The translations under genes and the position numbers were made by a program. Positions 22,243 through 33,345 of a stretch of 64,000 nucleotides of DNA are shown in pieces. The DNA is from Epiperipatus broadwayi (lineage: Eukaryota; Onychophora; Udeonychophora; Euonychophora; Peripatidae): the NCBI GenBank assembly GCA_028023455.1, contig JAQFVV010000032.1:1424001-1488000 (forward strand). Direction: 5' to 3'. The notes beneath the pieces were generated by a model that was not told the origin of the DNA, searched no databases, and worked only from the letters and a program-made list of their open reading frames with translations. Every line of letters starts with the position of its first letter. Within the stretch, counting starts at the first letter, position 1.

Positions 22243-24291
22243 TTTTCCCGAAAATAAGACTGGGTAGTATATTATTTTTTGCTCCAAGTGATGCCTTAGG
22301 ACTTATTTTCTGGGGATGTCTTTCTTCATGTACAAAAATCTACATTTATTCAATACTTTGGTATTATTCCTGCTTTGACGTATTATTCTGGTGATATTTT
22401 CGTCCAGCAATATTTATTCAAAGTATCCATTTATGAAAGAATCCATTTATGATATCATGACAACTAAGAATCCTTATATAACTAATCTATATCAAATAAA
22501 CTGATGCTTTCTTTACCATTTTAGAAAATATTAAACAGTTCACTCTACCATAGTGACTTTCCCCTCTATAATATAATACATCACTCTCATCATTTGTAAG
22601 TAATACAGGTTTATATTTTAAAATGCATCTACTTTATATGTGTCTATTCATTTTTTTTGCTAAAACTTTGCCTTTTTTAAAAAAATATTTAAAATATTAT
22701 GTTAAACTTGCAGTAAAAAATTGCAGTAAATGTATCACATTATTTGTATTTTTTTTTTTATTACTTAAAATAAAAATACAGCAGTAAAAGTTGTTATATT
22801 AGTCGTGTTGTTTTTTTTTTGCTAAACTTTATATACATTTACAATTAAAAGTTATATTTGTGGGTTTTTTTTTAAAAAAAGATAATTAAAATATAAGGTT
22901 AAACTTACATTTTGCCATTTTGTGTTTTTTTTTAGGTTAAAACAAATAACGGAAATCTAATATTTTGTTATAACTTGCCATTTACAAAACATTTCAAGGT
23001 TCTTTTCATATTTCTTTTTTTTTTCCATAAAGAATATATCGCTCTATTATTGGAAAGTACATGTGTTTTTTTTAGATTTGAAGTTTGCTATTACACATGG
23101 AAAGTGCCGTAATTTGCAGGTGGAGAGATGGCTTTGACAACATAAAGTGTCACACCAAAAAGATACAATTCACATGTACTTGTTTTATTTAGTATAGCAA
23201 TATCTTTTTTCCCTTTTCCATAATGAATATATGTTTCTTGTTTTAGATTTGAACTTTCATATTATCGCAAACTTCAAATGATACATCATCGGAGTAATAT
23301 GTCATAGCAAAAATAATATCAAAGTACCATTTATTCAAGTACAAAAATAAACATTTATTCAAGCAAAAAAAAATCTATATTTATTCAAGTACAAAATCTA
23401 CTTTTATTCTAATACAGTCATGTCATCTTTTGGAATATCATCATAACTCTCCAAATCCTAAATTTCAGCCTGAATTTCTTGCAATTCATTTGTCTGGGGG
23501 TCAAAATATTATCCCCTTTAAATCTATCATTAAATCAAGTGTTAATTGAAGACTTACAAGACAGGAATGGTGACAAAAATTATTACAATTAAGAATGATT
23601 GTCCTCATAAAAACGAAAAATGCAGACACAAAAATTCAGAAAATGTTTCTGTATCTGTATTTCTCATGAGCACATTACATCTATTACAATACATGGTATA
23701 TTATGAAAATTCATGTAAGACATAACCACATCCATCCATTATCATAAACACCAAATTTCTCTTAATAGTCCCAGAGTATTGTCATTATTCAAAAATTGTA
23801 GCAAAATTGCATTATGGCATGCTCATTCTCTCCAAGAGTTGGGGGACAATGAATATGTTAGGTATATTGCAGCTTTTCGTGTTCATCAACTGAAACGAGT
23901 GAGAGGATCATTCCAAAGTTAGCAGTGATAGAATAGAACTGCGCACACAAATGGCTACTTCCTCGATCCTGATAAAATTTTCAGACAATAGACACTCCCA
24001 ATGAAAACTACTACGCAAGTGCCAACAAGTTTTGCAATACATATATATATATGTTTACCTCTTGTCTAAAGATGCCCCTTGGATATTTATAAATACTTAA
24101 ATTATAATTTATAATATCATTTATTTAAAGCATTAATGTCAATAATATCATTTGTTTTAAGGGATGAATGAAATCCATCCATCTGGTTGACTATGCTAAC
24201 TAAAGAATATATTTGGGGTAGGGTTTATATTATGAGCATCCTGAAAAATCAAATGAACTTATTTTCGGGTTAGTTCTTATTTTCGGGAAAC
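22243..24291. mobile_element. DNA transposon relic with CCCGAAAATAAG inverted ends
   Basis: The left end, TTTTCCCGAAAATAAGACTG (22243), and the right end, whose complement reads TTTCCCGAAAATAAGAACT (24289), are inverted. Second subterminal inverted motifs follow (TTATTTTCTGGGG at about 22295 and GAACTTATTTTCGGG at 24256). The interior of about 2 kb is A/T rich, with a repeated ATTTATTCAAGTACAAAA-like motif (22320-22440, 23330-23410). A G+C-richer part (23420-24000) contains the minus-strand scrap DDIPKDDMTVLE. This end motif is common in animal DNA transposons. I cannot fix the superfamily or a clean target-site duplication. Confidence 0.6.
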
Positions 24292-24299
24292 ACAATGGG

Positions 24300-24700
24300 T
24301 ACATAACTAAATTTATTTTTAATATAATTATAATTGTTTTACCTCAATCACACACAAAAAAAAAGAAGATAGATTAAATAAATATTTTTTATTCCTTAAT
24401 GAATAATTTAATATACAGTAAGTATATACAATAGAATGATCAAGATAATAGATGACAGGTGCTCAAGTTATTGATAGTGATGTGTTTTTGGTAATCTTTT
24501 ATTTTTACTTCAATTATATTCAAAAAATATTGTTTTGCTTGCTCTACCTATTTAATGGAATCAGCAATTAAATTGCTTTTAAAATGTCTATCATAAAATC
24601 GAAAATCAATTTTTTTTACTAATGAGCACTTTTAACATTCATAATTATCCTTATCTCTTACAATCTAGATTTTGTAAGAAAAATTGCTATAATATCCAAA
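24300..24700. other. A/T-rich spacer, nothing recognised
   Basis: No motif or repeat was found. Confidence 0.35.
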
Positions 24701-24704
24701 AAGG

Positions 24705-25000
24705 AATCAAAACAAAATACATGGGTGAGAAAACAAATAGATATACATCACTAAAAGAATTAAAGAGACTGAAGTTGGATTCAACGCATTGTTAGAAGGG
24801 ATGATAATGGATAATTAAAATCTTTAACAGGATCCCAAGAGATCATAAAAGACCTAGAAGGAGACCACATGATATGGGTGGATGAAATAATTAAGTTTGC
24901 TGGTGTGATGTGAAGAGAGATTAGAAGTCGGAAAAACTGGATTAAACTTGAAAAGACCATCCTGCAGTGGACTGATAATGGCTGAAAATGATAATGAATG
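24705..25000 (+). mobile_element. RTE LINE 3' end, 5'-truncated copy
   Basis: The segment is closely related to the 3' end of the larger RTE at about 58110-58432. Shared blocks include ACATGGGTGAGAAAACAAAT against ATATGGGTAAGAGAACAAAC, then ACCACATG and TGGATGAAATAA. The end is GACCATCCTGCAGTGGACTG followed by GATAATG-type simple sequence. The encoded C-terminal region is broken by stops. About 300 bp is retained, the usual result of premature termination of target-primed reverse transcription. It shows that this RTE family has had more than one insertion here. Confidence 0.8.
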
Positions 25001-27830
25001 CAACATTGAAATTAAGATGCTAAAATATATTTGTTATAAAGATTTCAAGAAATGTCAATTTCACAATGATTATATGTTATAGTTTGTTCATTGTAATCTA
25101 TTGCTTAATTTATCAGCCTTTAGATAGAAAACATAAAAACATTATATATACCTTAACATTTAAAGTGAAAATTATTATCAACTAATATGAAAGTTAAATA
25201 AACATTTATTATGAAAAGGTTATATTTTTTTCTTTTTTAAAAAAAAAATGAATGAAATTGGTTCAACATTTTTTGTGCATGTGATTAAATATTTTTTAAA
25301 AAACAAAATTTATTTTAGATTTGTTAACTTCTGTAATTTAACTATATATACATATTTTAAAAATGCTTTTTAAAGATCAAAAGTAAATCCAAGCAAGTAT
25401 TTAAATAATCATATTTGACTTCGATTTAATGATAAATACATACTCAGATATAAATAATATACCCAACACATATATAAAAAATTAAAATTTAAGTAACAAA
25501 ATTACATAAATTTAATCAAACACAAGTTTCATTTAACCAATTTTGTTATTAGATTTAGACTCTAAATTACTGTACAAGAAATTTGCAAGAAATAATAGCA
25601 TTTGAGTTAATATAAAGATATTTTCAATCTAGTTATTATTTACCACATTTACTATTACATTAAAGTTAACATATTGCTTAGACTCATCCCTATGAGAAGA
25701 TTATATCAATAAATATCTATTTTGTCAAATATTAGAAATTTATATATTTATTGCTTCTTTAAAAACAGTCATTAATTCAAATAAGTGAGAAGAGATCATA
25801 AACTGAAAAATTTGCTATTAGTCAAAATATAATTTTTTCCCCTTTGGCTATTTGGATGAGCTCATAACATTTTGTCATAAAAAGTTAGCTACAAAGTATG
25901 ATCTATTCTATTCATCCACCTGAATGATCGCAATACATCTAAAAGTTGCATATTGTTCAAATGTCCATCATGGTAAAATTAGAACAGCTTATTTTCAATC
26001 AGAACTGTCATATGTTCATAAAAATTTAAAAAGATCATCTAGAATTTTACCAAATAAATTTCTTTGGAATGAGCAAAAGGTTAACAGTACTATTAAAGCT
26101 AATTCTGATAATAACAATCAATTCCTTTTTTTTTTCAGAGGGAGGGGGGGTATTAACTGTAGAAAAAGTATGTAAATAATAACTTGTGCAATTGATAAAA
26201 AAGCTTTGGTCATATAATGCCTGTGTGAAAATTTAATTTTCTGTAATAAATAAAAAAAAAAAACAAGCCCATATTAACTCCGAATCAAAAGCAAGAGATA
26301 GATTTATAAATAGCAATCATAGTATCTGATAATTTATTGATTTGTGAGGCTGAAAATTGTTCTGCTGAATGTGATTATATAGAGCATTTTGACATCTAAA
26401 TGCAATGAAAAAAAAATTAGAAAGTATAAAGTAATGTAAAAGTAATTTTAAATGAATGCAAAAAGTTGAGAAATGATGGAAAATAGAAATAACAAGTCTA
26501 AGAAATTATAAATTAGGATTTTAAAAAGAATTTCTGTAAGAAAAATATAATATTAATGAATGTTTGGTTTAAGTCATAAAAGAAAGATTTATAACATTAA
26601 GAGTTCTAATGATGGATAAGATTTCAACTGATTATAATTCAAAATGGATTTTAGAATATTTAAAAGCACATGAGTATATCAAAATTGAAATCAATTCAGT
26701 CCACAAATATGAAAATTTGGCTGAATTGAAGTTAAATTTAGAAGTATAAAATAATTCTAACTATGGAAAAAAGGCCAATAATAAAACAAGATTACAGAAA
26801 TAATTCAAATTTGAAGTAAAAAATAATAAATTATAACATGATAAATGATAATGAAAACAGGCAAAACTCATATGGTAATCTTGTGATAAATGATAATGTA
26901 AACTCAAATGAAAGTTAAAGAAGTACAAAAAGCAGCAAATTATAGCCAAATGGTCTTGTACTAATAAGATGATTAACAAAAAATAAAAAGTATAACTGAA
27001 CTAGGTAAAAATAGATGTAAAAAAATTTAATAGCAAACTGAGATCTAACAATTAAAGCTAAAAAAAAAATGTGATTGAAAAATCAATGTACTAAAATAGA
27101 AGAATAAATTTTCCAGGGAAAAAAATAGAATCGCAGGAAAAACCAATTGAAGCAAAGAGCATTATATTAGTAGAAAGAATATGTGTGTATAAGTAATTTG
27201 TATTATAAAAATGATAAGTCCTCATTATATTAATACAAAAAGTGAAGAAGGATGAAATACATAACACAATAATAGGGTAAAAAGTTATAAAATTAGAAGA
27301 TGAAAGTAAACAAAACATGAACTTGATGAAATAGTTTTTGAATTATAGAAAGTTTGGGGAGGAGGAGAGTAAAGAAAATCATCTTACATTTGAATTTAAT
27401 TTATAATTTAAAAAAATGGTCACTAAATTTTCTTTTAACAGTATTGGTTTCTTTGAAGAAAATACCCTAAAGAAATATAGAGTATGACGAAAGCAAAAAA
27501 TCTCTCAACTTATTTGCTAAGAATAATAAATATATATATTTATAGTAAGTTATGACATTAATGTTATGAAGTGGTGTTTGGATTCAATATGGATAGATGC
27601 AAAGACAGGCAAGTGTAATACAAGACAATTGAGAAACATATAGAAAATGGAAAAAATATTTATATTAAACTTAAATGATATAGAAAATATATTTATATGT
27701 TTAAAAGAAATATTTTATTGACATATTTTGAAAAAAATTGTAGATTATAAAGAGAAAAAAGTTTTAGGCAGTTTATTTTCAAATCAAAAGATTTTTGTAA
27801 AACTAAACAGCATTCTTATATAAAAGATAG
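25001..27830. other. A/T-rich stretch; A-rich plus strand from about 26400
   Basis: From about 26400 to 27900 the plus strand is markedly A-rich and T-poor compared with its surroundings, as in decayed LINE or gag coding strands. I found no catalytic motif. Frames on the other strand (26979-26761, 27318-27091) are Leu/Phe/Tyr-rich shadows of this bias. The frame at 25924-26175 is unrecognised. Confidence 0.3.
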
Positions 27831-27838
27831 ACAGTTAA

Positions 27839-27890
27839 GCGTTGGTGGCCTATTGGTTAGCAGCTGGCCCAGGTTCACTTCCCGGTCAAT
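27839..27890 (+). other. tRNA-like / SINE head, truncated
   Basis: GTGGCCTATTGGTTAGCA resembles a tRNA D-arm with an A box, and CAGGTTCACTTCCCGG a T-arm with a B box (GGTTCxxxTCC). GCGTTG (27839-27844) can pair with CAATGC (27887-27892) as an acceptor stem. At about 52 bp it lacks the anticodon arm, so it is not a functional tRNA. A poly-A follows at 27903, typical of a retrotransposed SINE or tRNA fragment. Confidence 0.45.
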
Positions 27891-27904
27891 GCATTTGACA
27901 TGAA

Positions 27905-30900
27905 AAAAAAATAGACATAAACATAAAACAAAAATGATATCTATTTTTTATTTTATTCAATATTTATTTAAATGAATTGTTAAATCAATGTTGATTTAAT
28001 ATGGATTAAATTATTAATAATGGAGGTATGAAGAACAATTGCATCTATTTTGCATAATGATGTATAATAAATATTAAATAGGATTAATGAAATGTATAGA
28101 AAGTTTAATGGATATGATAAAAGATTAATAGTGTTAGCCATCCAAAAAGCAAGAGAAAATTAAGACTTTCAATTTTATCCAGGCATCTGCTATTAGTTAA
28201 TATTCAAAATTATTTGTCACATTTTAAGTTCAATTGGGTAAATTTAAGTTTTAATTTCACTAAAAAAAAAAGTCAAACAATTTGGTAAAAGCAATTAATA
28301 ATGGGAATAGAATTAAAAATTGATCAGAAAAATAGAATCATTGTACATTTTATCAGAACTTAGCTCTAAAATTAGATTCCGAAAGTTCAGAAAAAAAAAA
28401 ATTGTATTTCTAGGTGGATTTTTTTTTAAGATTTTAAAGAAAAAATTGATAAGAATAATTAATAAACTGTTCTAAAATTGGAAACTATGATATTGGCTCT
28501 GTAAACTGTAATAATCTGTTAGATTGACAATCACAAATATTTTGCATAGACAAAAAAAAAATTTTTAAAAACCCATAAATCTCTTTTTAAAAAAAGCTAT
28601 TATTTTGAAAATAGATGTATCCAATATAGACATTTCGACAATAAAAAAATAAAAATATTACAAAAGTACACATAAATGCAAATTAAGAACTTTAAAACTG
28701 AACTTATTTCATATCACATTAGAAAAAATTTAATTATCATTCTTACTTCTAAGTTTAATAGCTGTTAATAATAAAATTGAAAGATTATGATGCAACAAAT
28801 AGCTATTTTTCTGATTAATTGTTCTTATATTTTAATATTTCAAAAGTTTAATTTCTAATTCATTAATTTGTTATTAATTATTTTGGTTTAAAGATTTGAT
28901 TTTTTTTTTACAGAATTTCAGTTTACATTGTTTAAACAAAAAGTTATTAATTACAAATAAACAAAAATTACATATCAAATACAAAAAAAAGGTTACTTAT
29001 TAAATAATTTATATATTTTAAAATATTGTGTAATAATTTTGAAATAGGATAAAAAGTACAAGAGAAGATTTGGAGAGTTGTGAAAAAAACTTGGTGTGTG
29101 ATAAAATACGTGATATATATAGAATGTGAGAAATTGTGAGATAATTTGCTGTGATAAAATATCGAGACAACCTTATCTACATCTTTCTTTTTCAGGTAAA
29201 ATAGATGAAGATTTATTATTTCCATCATATAAATTAATGACATATTCTTTCCAATTTTTCAACATATATCCTTGCTATTCGCTTTTCCTACTCAAACTGT
29301 TGTTTTATTTCGCTATATTTTTTTCTCGTGTTAAAAGAGATACCATCAATACTTCTATCATTTAAGAAGCAAATATTTTACATAAATTTATTGTCTTTGA
29401 TCAAGATCTTTATCAATATTAAGCTTTCTCTTCTACAGAATACTATTTTTCTACCTTCTCTTTACCATTTTATTTATCATTTTATTACTAATTCATTTTT
29501 TGTTCTTACTTCTTTGGAAACTCATTGCTCCACAACTGTAGCAACTTTTAAATTTTCTTTGAATAAATTCCAAATTTTCTTAAATTATTTTATCAGATTG
29601 TTACTATTAGCATTTATTTTCTTATTTACTAACTATAAAAATTTTTCACCAATATTATTCATTTATCAATTACTCATATTTTCTTACCTCAGTTATAATT
29701 TCTTTTAATTTCAATTCTGCCATTACAAACAAAACTGTAATCCAAATTTATATCTCCATAATGTTAACACATAGTCTTAATAATCATTCTAACCCTATTT
29801 TGAAACAATATTATCTAATCAAAATTTATTATCACTCTAAGCTTTCTATAAAATAAATCCTCCTCATGTTTCTTTCATTCACATCATTTTAAAAACTTAA
29901 AAATCTTATATTTATCCTGATTCAGATATATACTATAATGCAAAAATTTGTTATGGATTTTAAAATGAAATTTATAATAACTATTAAAAAAAAACAAAAA
30001 AAGAAACAAAAAAATGTTTAAAAGCTGATATAAGAACATTAATACAAGTATTATCTAATAAGTTAAATATATATATAGTTAAATATAAAACTATACGAGA
30101 AAAAAATGGTTCCCCAAAATGTTCCTTAAATTAAGATTCTCTTATAAAAAATAAGCAATTATCACACTTTTGTATTCAAAAATTACCAAAAATTTTAAAT
30201 ATATAAATGTTAAATATTCCATAAAAAAAAAAAGTTAAAATTGAAAAACTAATAATAAACATGCATTTTACTAAATATATTAATAAAAAAACATTATCTT
30301 GTGTGCAAATATAGTATAAAATAAATAATTTCAATTGTGAGTTTTATTTTAAAAATGATATTTTACATGTTATGGCTGCTATTTGTGAGCTTTGGTATTC
30401 CACTGAGTCATGATTCATTAAATTATAACAAAACATATTTAAAAAAAAAAAAATTAACGTAATTTAATAATTTTTAAATTATTTTTGCTATATTTTATAT
30501 CATCAATATTTTTCATTTTTATAATTGTCTAACTAATAAAATTTCAATTTTTTTTCCCATTACTATTAAAAACATTCTAAAAATGAAATGTCTATATTTT
30601 TAAAAATAAAAATACTGATTTAATTAAATAAAAATTAAGTCAAGAAATGTAATGACAGTGTTCATTATAATTTAATAATATAAATGATTATGGTGACCTA
30701 ATTAAATATAAATTATATCAAGAAATGTAGAGTTGATTGCTGTACTTCAACAACAAATGATAAAACTTTTTTTTTTTGTAAATAGTTTATATTTACAATA
30801 GTGGGGGGGGGGGGGCAAGTCTTTATTACTAGTAAACTTCTAATTAAAAATTATTAAACTTAAATTCTCTAAGAAGTCACCCTATGACAGAATTTGTCAC

Positions 30901-31005
30901 TGGTAATGCTTTCATTTAATTTTTAACATATATTCATTTTTAAAATTTTAACTTTTAATTCTATTTTTTATCAAAAGATGGAGTCATTTAGTGAAATACC
31001 ATTTG
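27905..31005. other. A/T-rich stretch, nothing firm
   Basis: The plus strand is T-rich at 29120-29900. The 79- and 126-codon frames there (29126-29365, 29328-29708) are Phe/Leu/Ile-rich and look like composition artefacts. A run of 13 G lies at 30803-30815. No domain or repeat unit was recognised. Confidence 0.4.
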
Positions 31006-31017
31006 TATCTATTAATC

Positions 31018-31305
31018 CAGCAGTCCCCAACCTTTTTGCACTTAAGAGCACATTCTATAATACTGGCCAGGTGGCGGGCACCATTTATTTTTTCAATGTA
31101 AATTTATAGTTGGATATTGTTAATAATACACATAATGTACAAAAAAATATTTATTTCAAAAATAAAATTTTAATATTTGATTACAATATAATACCATAAT
31201 TTATAAGAAATTTTAAAAATTAAATTTATTTGTATCAGATAAATAATTTTTTATCATGTTCGAATAGCGGCGGGCACCATGCTGCCCATGGTTAGGGTAC
31301 CCCTG
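31018..31305. mobile_element. Non-autonomous hAT element (MITE), copy 2
   Basis: It begins CAGCAGTCCCCAACCTTTTT and ends GTTAGGGTACCCCTG, and is flanked by a perfect 8-bp duplication, TATTAATC (31010-31017 and 31306-31313). It is 288 bp against 394 bp for copy 1. The interior is colinear (GCACTTAAGAGCACATTCTA, GGCACCATTTATTTTTTCAA, GTTAATAATACACATAATGT), with deletions in the second half. No coding capacity. It must have been mobilised by a hAT transposase encoded elsewhere. Confidence 0.93.
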
Positions 31306-31509
31306 TATTAATCGATTGTAAATACCTGCAAGCAGAAATGGTTATTATGTTCCAATAGTAATTTGTTTGGGAATGAGGTTGATATTATCAGGAATGAATG
31401 TTTTATGAATGATTATACTAGGGGTGTAGTTGAACATTTATTTTCTAACCCTCTCCACACTATCTCATAACACTGATACACTTGAACACATATATGTTGA
31501 AAAGATAAA

Positions 31510-31566
31510 TAATCACTAAAGTACGTATTTCATGCTAAACCAGCAATCATCAGTTGATCCAGATTA
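31510..31566 (-). ncRNA. Decayed hammerhead ribozyme (mirror copy)
   Basis: On the minus strand, CTGATGA and GAAA boxes and the TGCT/AGCA helix II are kept, and TAATC/GATTA still pairs. However, the sequence after GAAATACGTA is CTTTAG instead of TATTGG. This removes the U-H cleavage dinucleotide and the inner helix I pairing. It is probably inactive. Confidence 0.45.
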
Positions 31567-32026
31567 CCATCTCTACACATATATGCTATAAGTGCTCAGA
31601 TATATATTAAGATAGCCAAACTTCATACTTTAATGGACAGGCTTCAATCTACTCCACACTCCAACTCTTCAACGGTCCATCCAATTGAAAATCTGATGGA
31701 ATGCTCTTGTCACATATATAGATACAGGTATATAATAAGCCTGTGTGTTTCAGGTATTACATAAGTAGAGATGTCTGCCCATCCCTTGCATATGTATTAA
31801 ATGGGTTATGTCCTGTACATGAGGGGTCAGATTGCCCTTAGGTCAACATGGGTGTGGCAAGAATCTTGGCCTCAGGGTGGCCTTCGAGCATTCCATCATC
31901 AGATTTTCAATTGGATGGACAGTTGGAGTGTGGAGTAGATTGAAGCCTGTCCATTAAAGTATGAGGTTTGGCTATCTTAATATATATATATATCTGAGCA
32001 CTTATAGCATATATGTGTAGAGATGG

Positions 32027-32083
32027 TAATCTAGACCAACTGATGATTGCTGGTTTAGCATGAAATACGTGTATTGGTGATTA
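32027..32083 (+). ncRNA. Hammerhead ribozyme fold, type I (copy B)
   Basis: CTGATGA lies at 32040-32046 and GAAA at 32062-32065. Helix II pairs TGCT with AGCA perfectly around GGTTT, with a U-U pair against the core. Helix III is 3 bp (A-U, U-G, A-U) with a CG loop, and cleavage is predicted after A32073. Helix I pairs CCAA (32036-32039) with TTGG (32074-32077), then TAATC (32027-32031) with GATTA (32079-32083) across an internal loop. Compared with copy A, the changes in helix II and III keep pairing (for example GGCA to AGCA makes a Watson-Crick pair), which supports selection on structure rather than chance. Confidence 0.72.
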
Positions 32084-32445
32084 TCTTTTCAACATGTGTT
32101 CAAGTGTATCAGTGTTATGAGATATTGTGGAGAGTGATGGGTCATGTGAAAGTTTGTGCTCATATACCCTATATATTGCATATATAGATATAAGTATATA
32201 ATAAGCCTGTGTGTTTCAGTTATTAAATAAAAATATAAATAAAATAAGTAATAGAATGGGGTTAGATAGGGATAGGAATAGAGAAAAAATTATTTGTTGG
32301 TTTTAATATATCCAGAGATTTATTTATTAAAGTTAAGAAATTAATTAAAATGATTAATAGGAAATATAATGTTTGAATTTGTCCAGTTTATAAAAAAAAA
32401 AAAACAAGTTTAAATTTTTCAATTAATAATAATAGGTTAGAGATT

Positions 32446-32790
32446 ATGAATTCAGTTTATTTGATAAAATGATTGTTTTAGAAAAAATGTAGAAATGACA
32501 TATGTTGGAACTAGTAAGAATAAATTGAAAACTAGATTAAAACAGCATTTAGGTGATAAAAATTCTGCTATTTACATTCACATGAATAAATTTAAGCATG
32601 GGAATTTTGAAATAAAGCCTTTGGAATGTATAATTCATACAATGAAATGATGATAAAGGAAAATATGTACATTAATGAAATAAAACAAGAATTAAATAGG
32701 ATGTTAATGGAAAAAGGGAAAGAAAATAATAGATTAATTGAATGTTTTAAAGGACATATATATACTTTTTTTTTAAAAAAAAAAAAAAAA
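32446..32790 (+). pseudogene. GIY-YIG nuclease fragment, frameshifted
   Basis: The plus strand reads MNSVYLIK, then after a frame change EMTYVGTSKNKLKTRLKQH, DKNSAIYIHMNKFKHGNFEI and KPLECI. After another frameshift comes KENMYINEIKQELNRM. This is the GIY-YIG layout: xxYxIK...YVGxTxxKLxxRLxxH (catalytic tyrosines and arginine), then PLE, then Y(I/M)xxxxxxLN, where the family has its conserved glutamate and asparagine. It is broken by stops, so non-functional. It lies just downstream of the hammerhead foldback element, and Penelope-like elements combine both features. No reverse transcriptase motif was found upstream, so membership of that element is not shown. A free-standing GIY-YIG gene relic is the alternative. 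Confidence 0.5.
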
Positions 32791-33044
32791 AGGAAATTAT
32801 TTGTGGTTGAGTTGTGGTTGTTTGCAATAGGAAAGGGGAGTGAGATAAGGTAAAATTTTGATTGTGAATATGTTTATTATTATATATATGTTTGTTTGTT
32901 TGTTTTATTTTAGTGTGCCTTAAAAAAGACTATTTTATTATTGATTATAGTCATATAAAAAGCAAGTTTTAAAAAGGAGTTTATTTATGAATTATTTTGG
33001 AAAGAGGAACTGTATGATTGATATATTTAATTATATTACTTAAT

Positions 33045-33345
33045 CTTATAATGCTATTACCCAATTATTTAATGGTTGACATAATCCAATGTCTCTCCAC
33101 AATAAGAATATCAAAGTTTTCTTAAAACAAAAATCACTTTTTTCTTTATGAATGCTAAGATAATACGTCATAAATCTGGAAACTTGTATTTATTATAAAT
33201 ACACTAATTTAAACAAATAAAAAACAATTAGTCTTTTTGTCTTTTACAAAAAATATGACTATTTAGGGTGTGATTAAAAAAAAAAAAACTTGTAGGCTCA
33301 GACCAGCATTATTTCTAAAAAATGTCTGAACCAGTACAATATCCT
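33045..33345. repeat. Direct repeat, LTR-like (left copy)
   Basis: It matches about 37595-37912 in the same orientation. Shared blocks include AATAATCCAATG/CATAATCCAATG, AATAAAAAACAATTA, GTGTG(A)TTAAAAAAA, ACTTGTA, and AATGTCTGAACCA(G/A)TACA at the end. The pair encloses a minus-strand gag-like remnant, so these are probably diverged LTRs. The inner and outer borders are soft and no target-site duplication could be set. Confidence 0.5.

Larger units (their letters stand above)
31451..32227. mobile_element. Foldback element with paired hammerhead folds
   Basis: Arms 31451-31704 and 31887-32134 are reverse complements, starting CTCTCCACACTATCTCATAA and ending in its mirror. Shared inner blocks include GGCTTCAATCTACTCCACAC and CCAATTGAAAATCTGATG. 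The arms are related to the 286-bp element at 18553. The 180-bp centre (CTCAGGGTGGCC and others) is unique and G+C-richer. Beyond the right arm, 32135-32227 continues as GTGCTCATATACCC, then TAATAAGCCTGTGTGTTTCA. This last motif also occurs inside the centre at 31734 and, inverted, beside the 18.5-kb element. The right arm carries an intact-looking hammerhead fold and the left arm a decayed one. Confidence 0.7.

Noticed and set aside
26761-27318. Minus-strand frames of 72 and 75 codons resembling membrane proteins
   Set aside because: They are complements of an A-rich strand. The hydrophobic look comes from composition.
29126-29708. Open frames of 79 and 126 codons on the plus strand
   Set aside because: Phe/Leu/Ile/Ser-rich translations expected from T-rich DNA. 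No domain, start context or splice signal.
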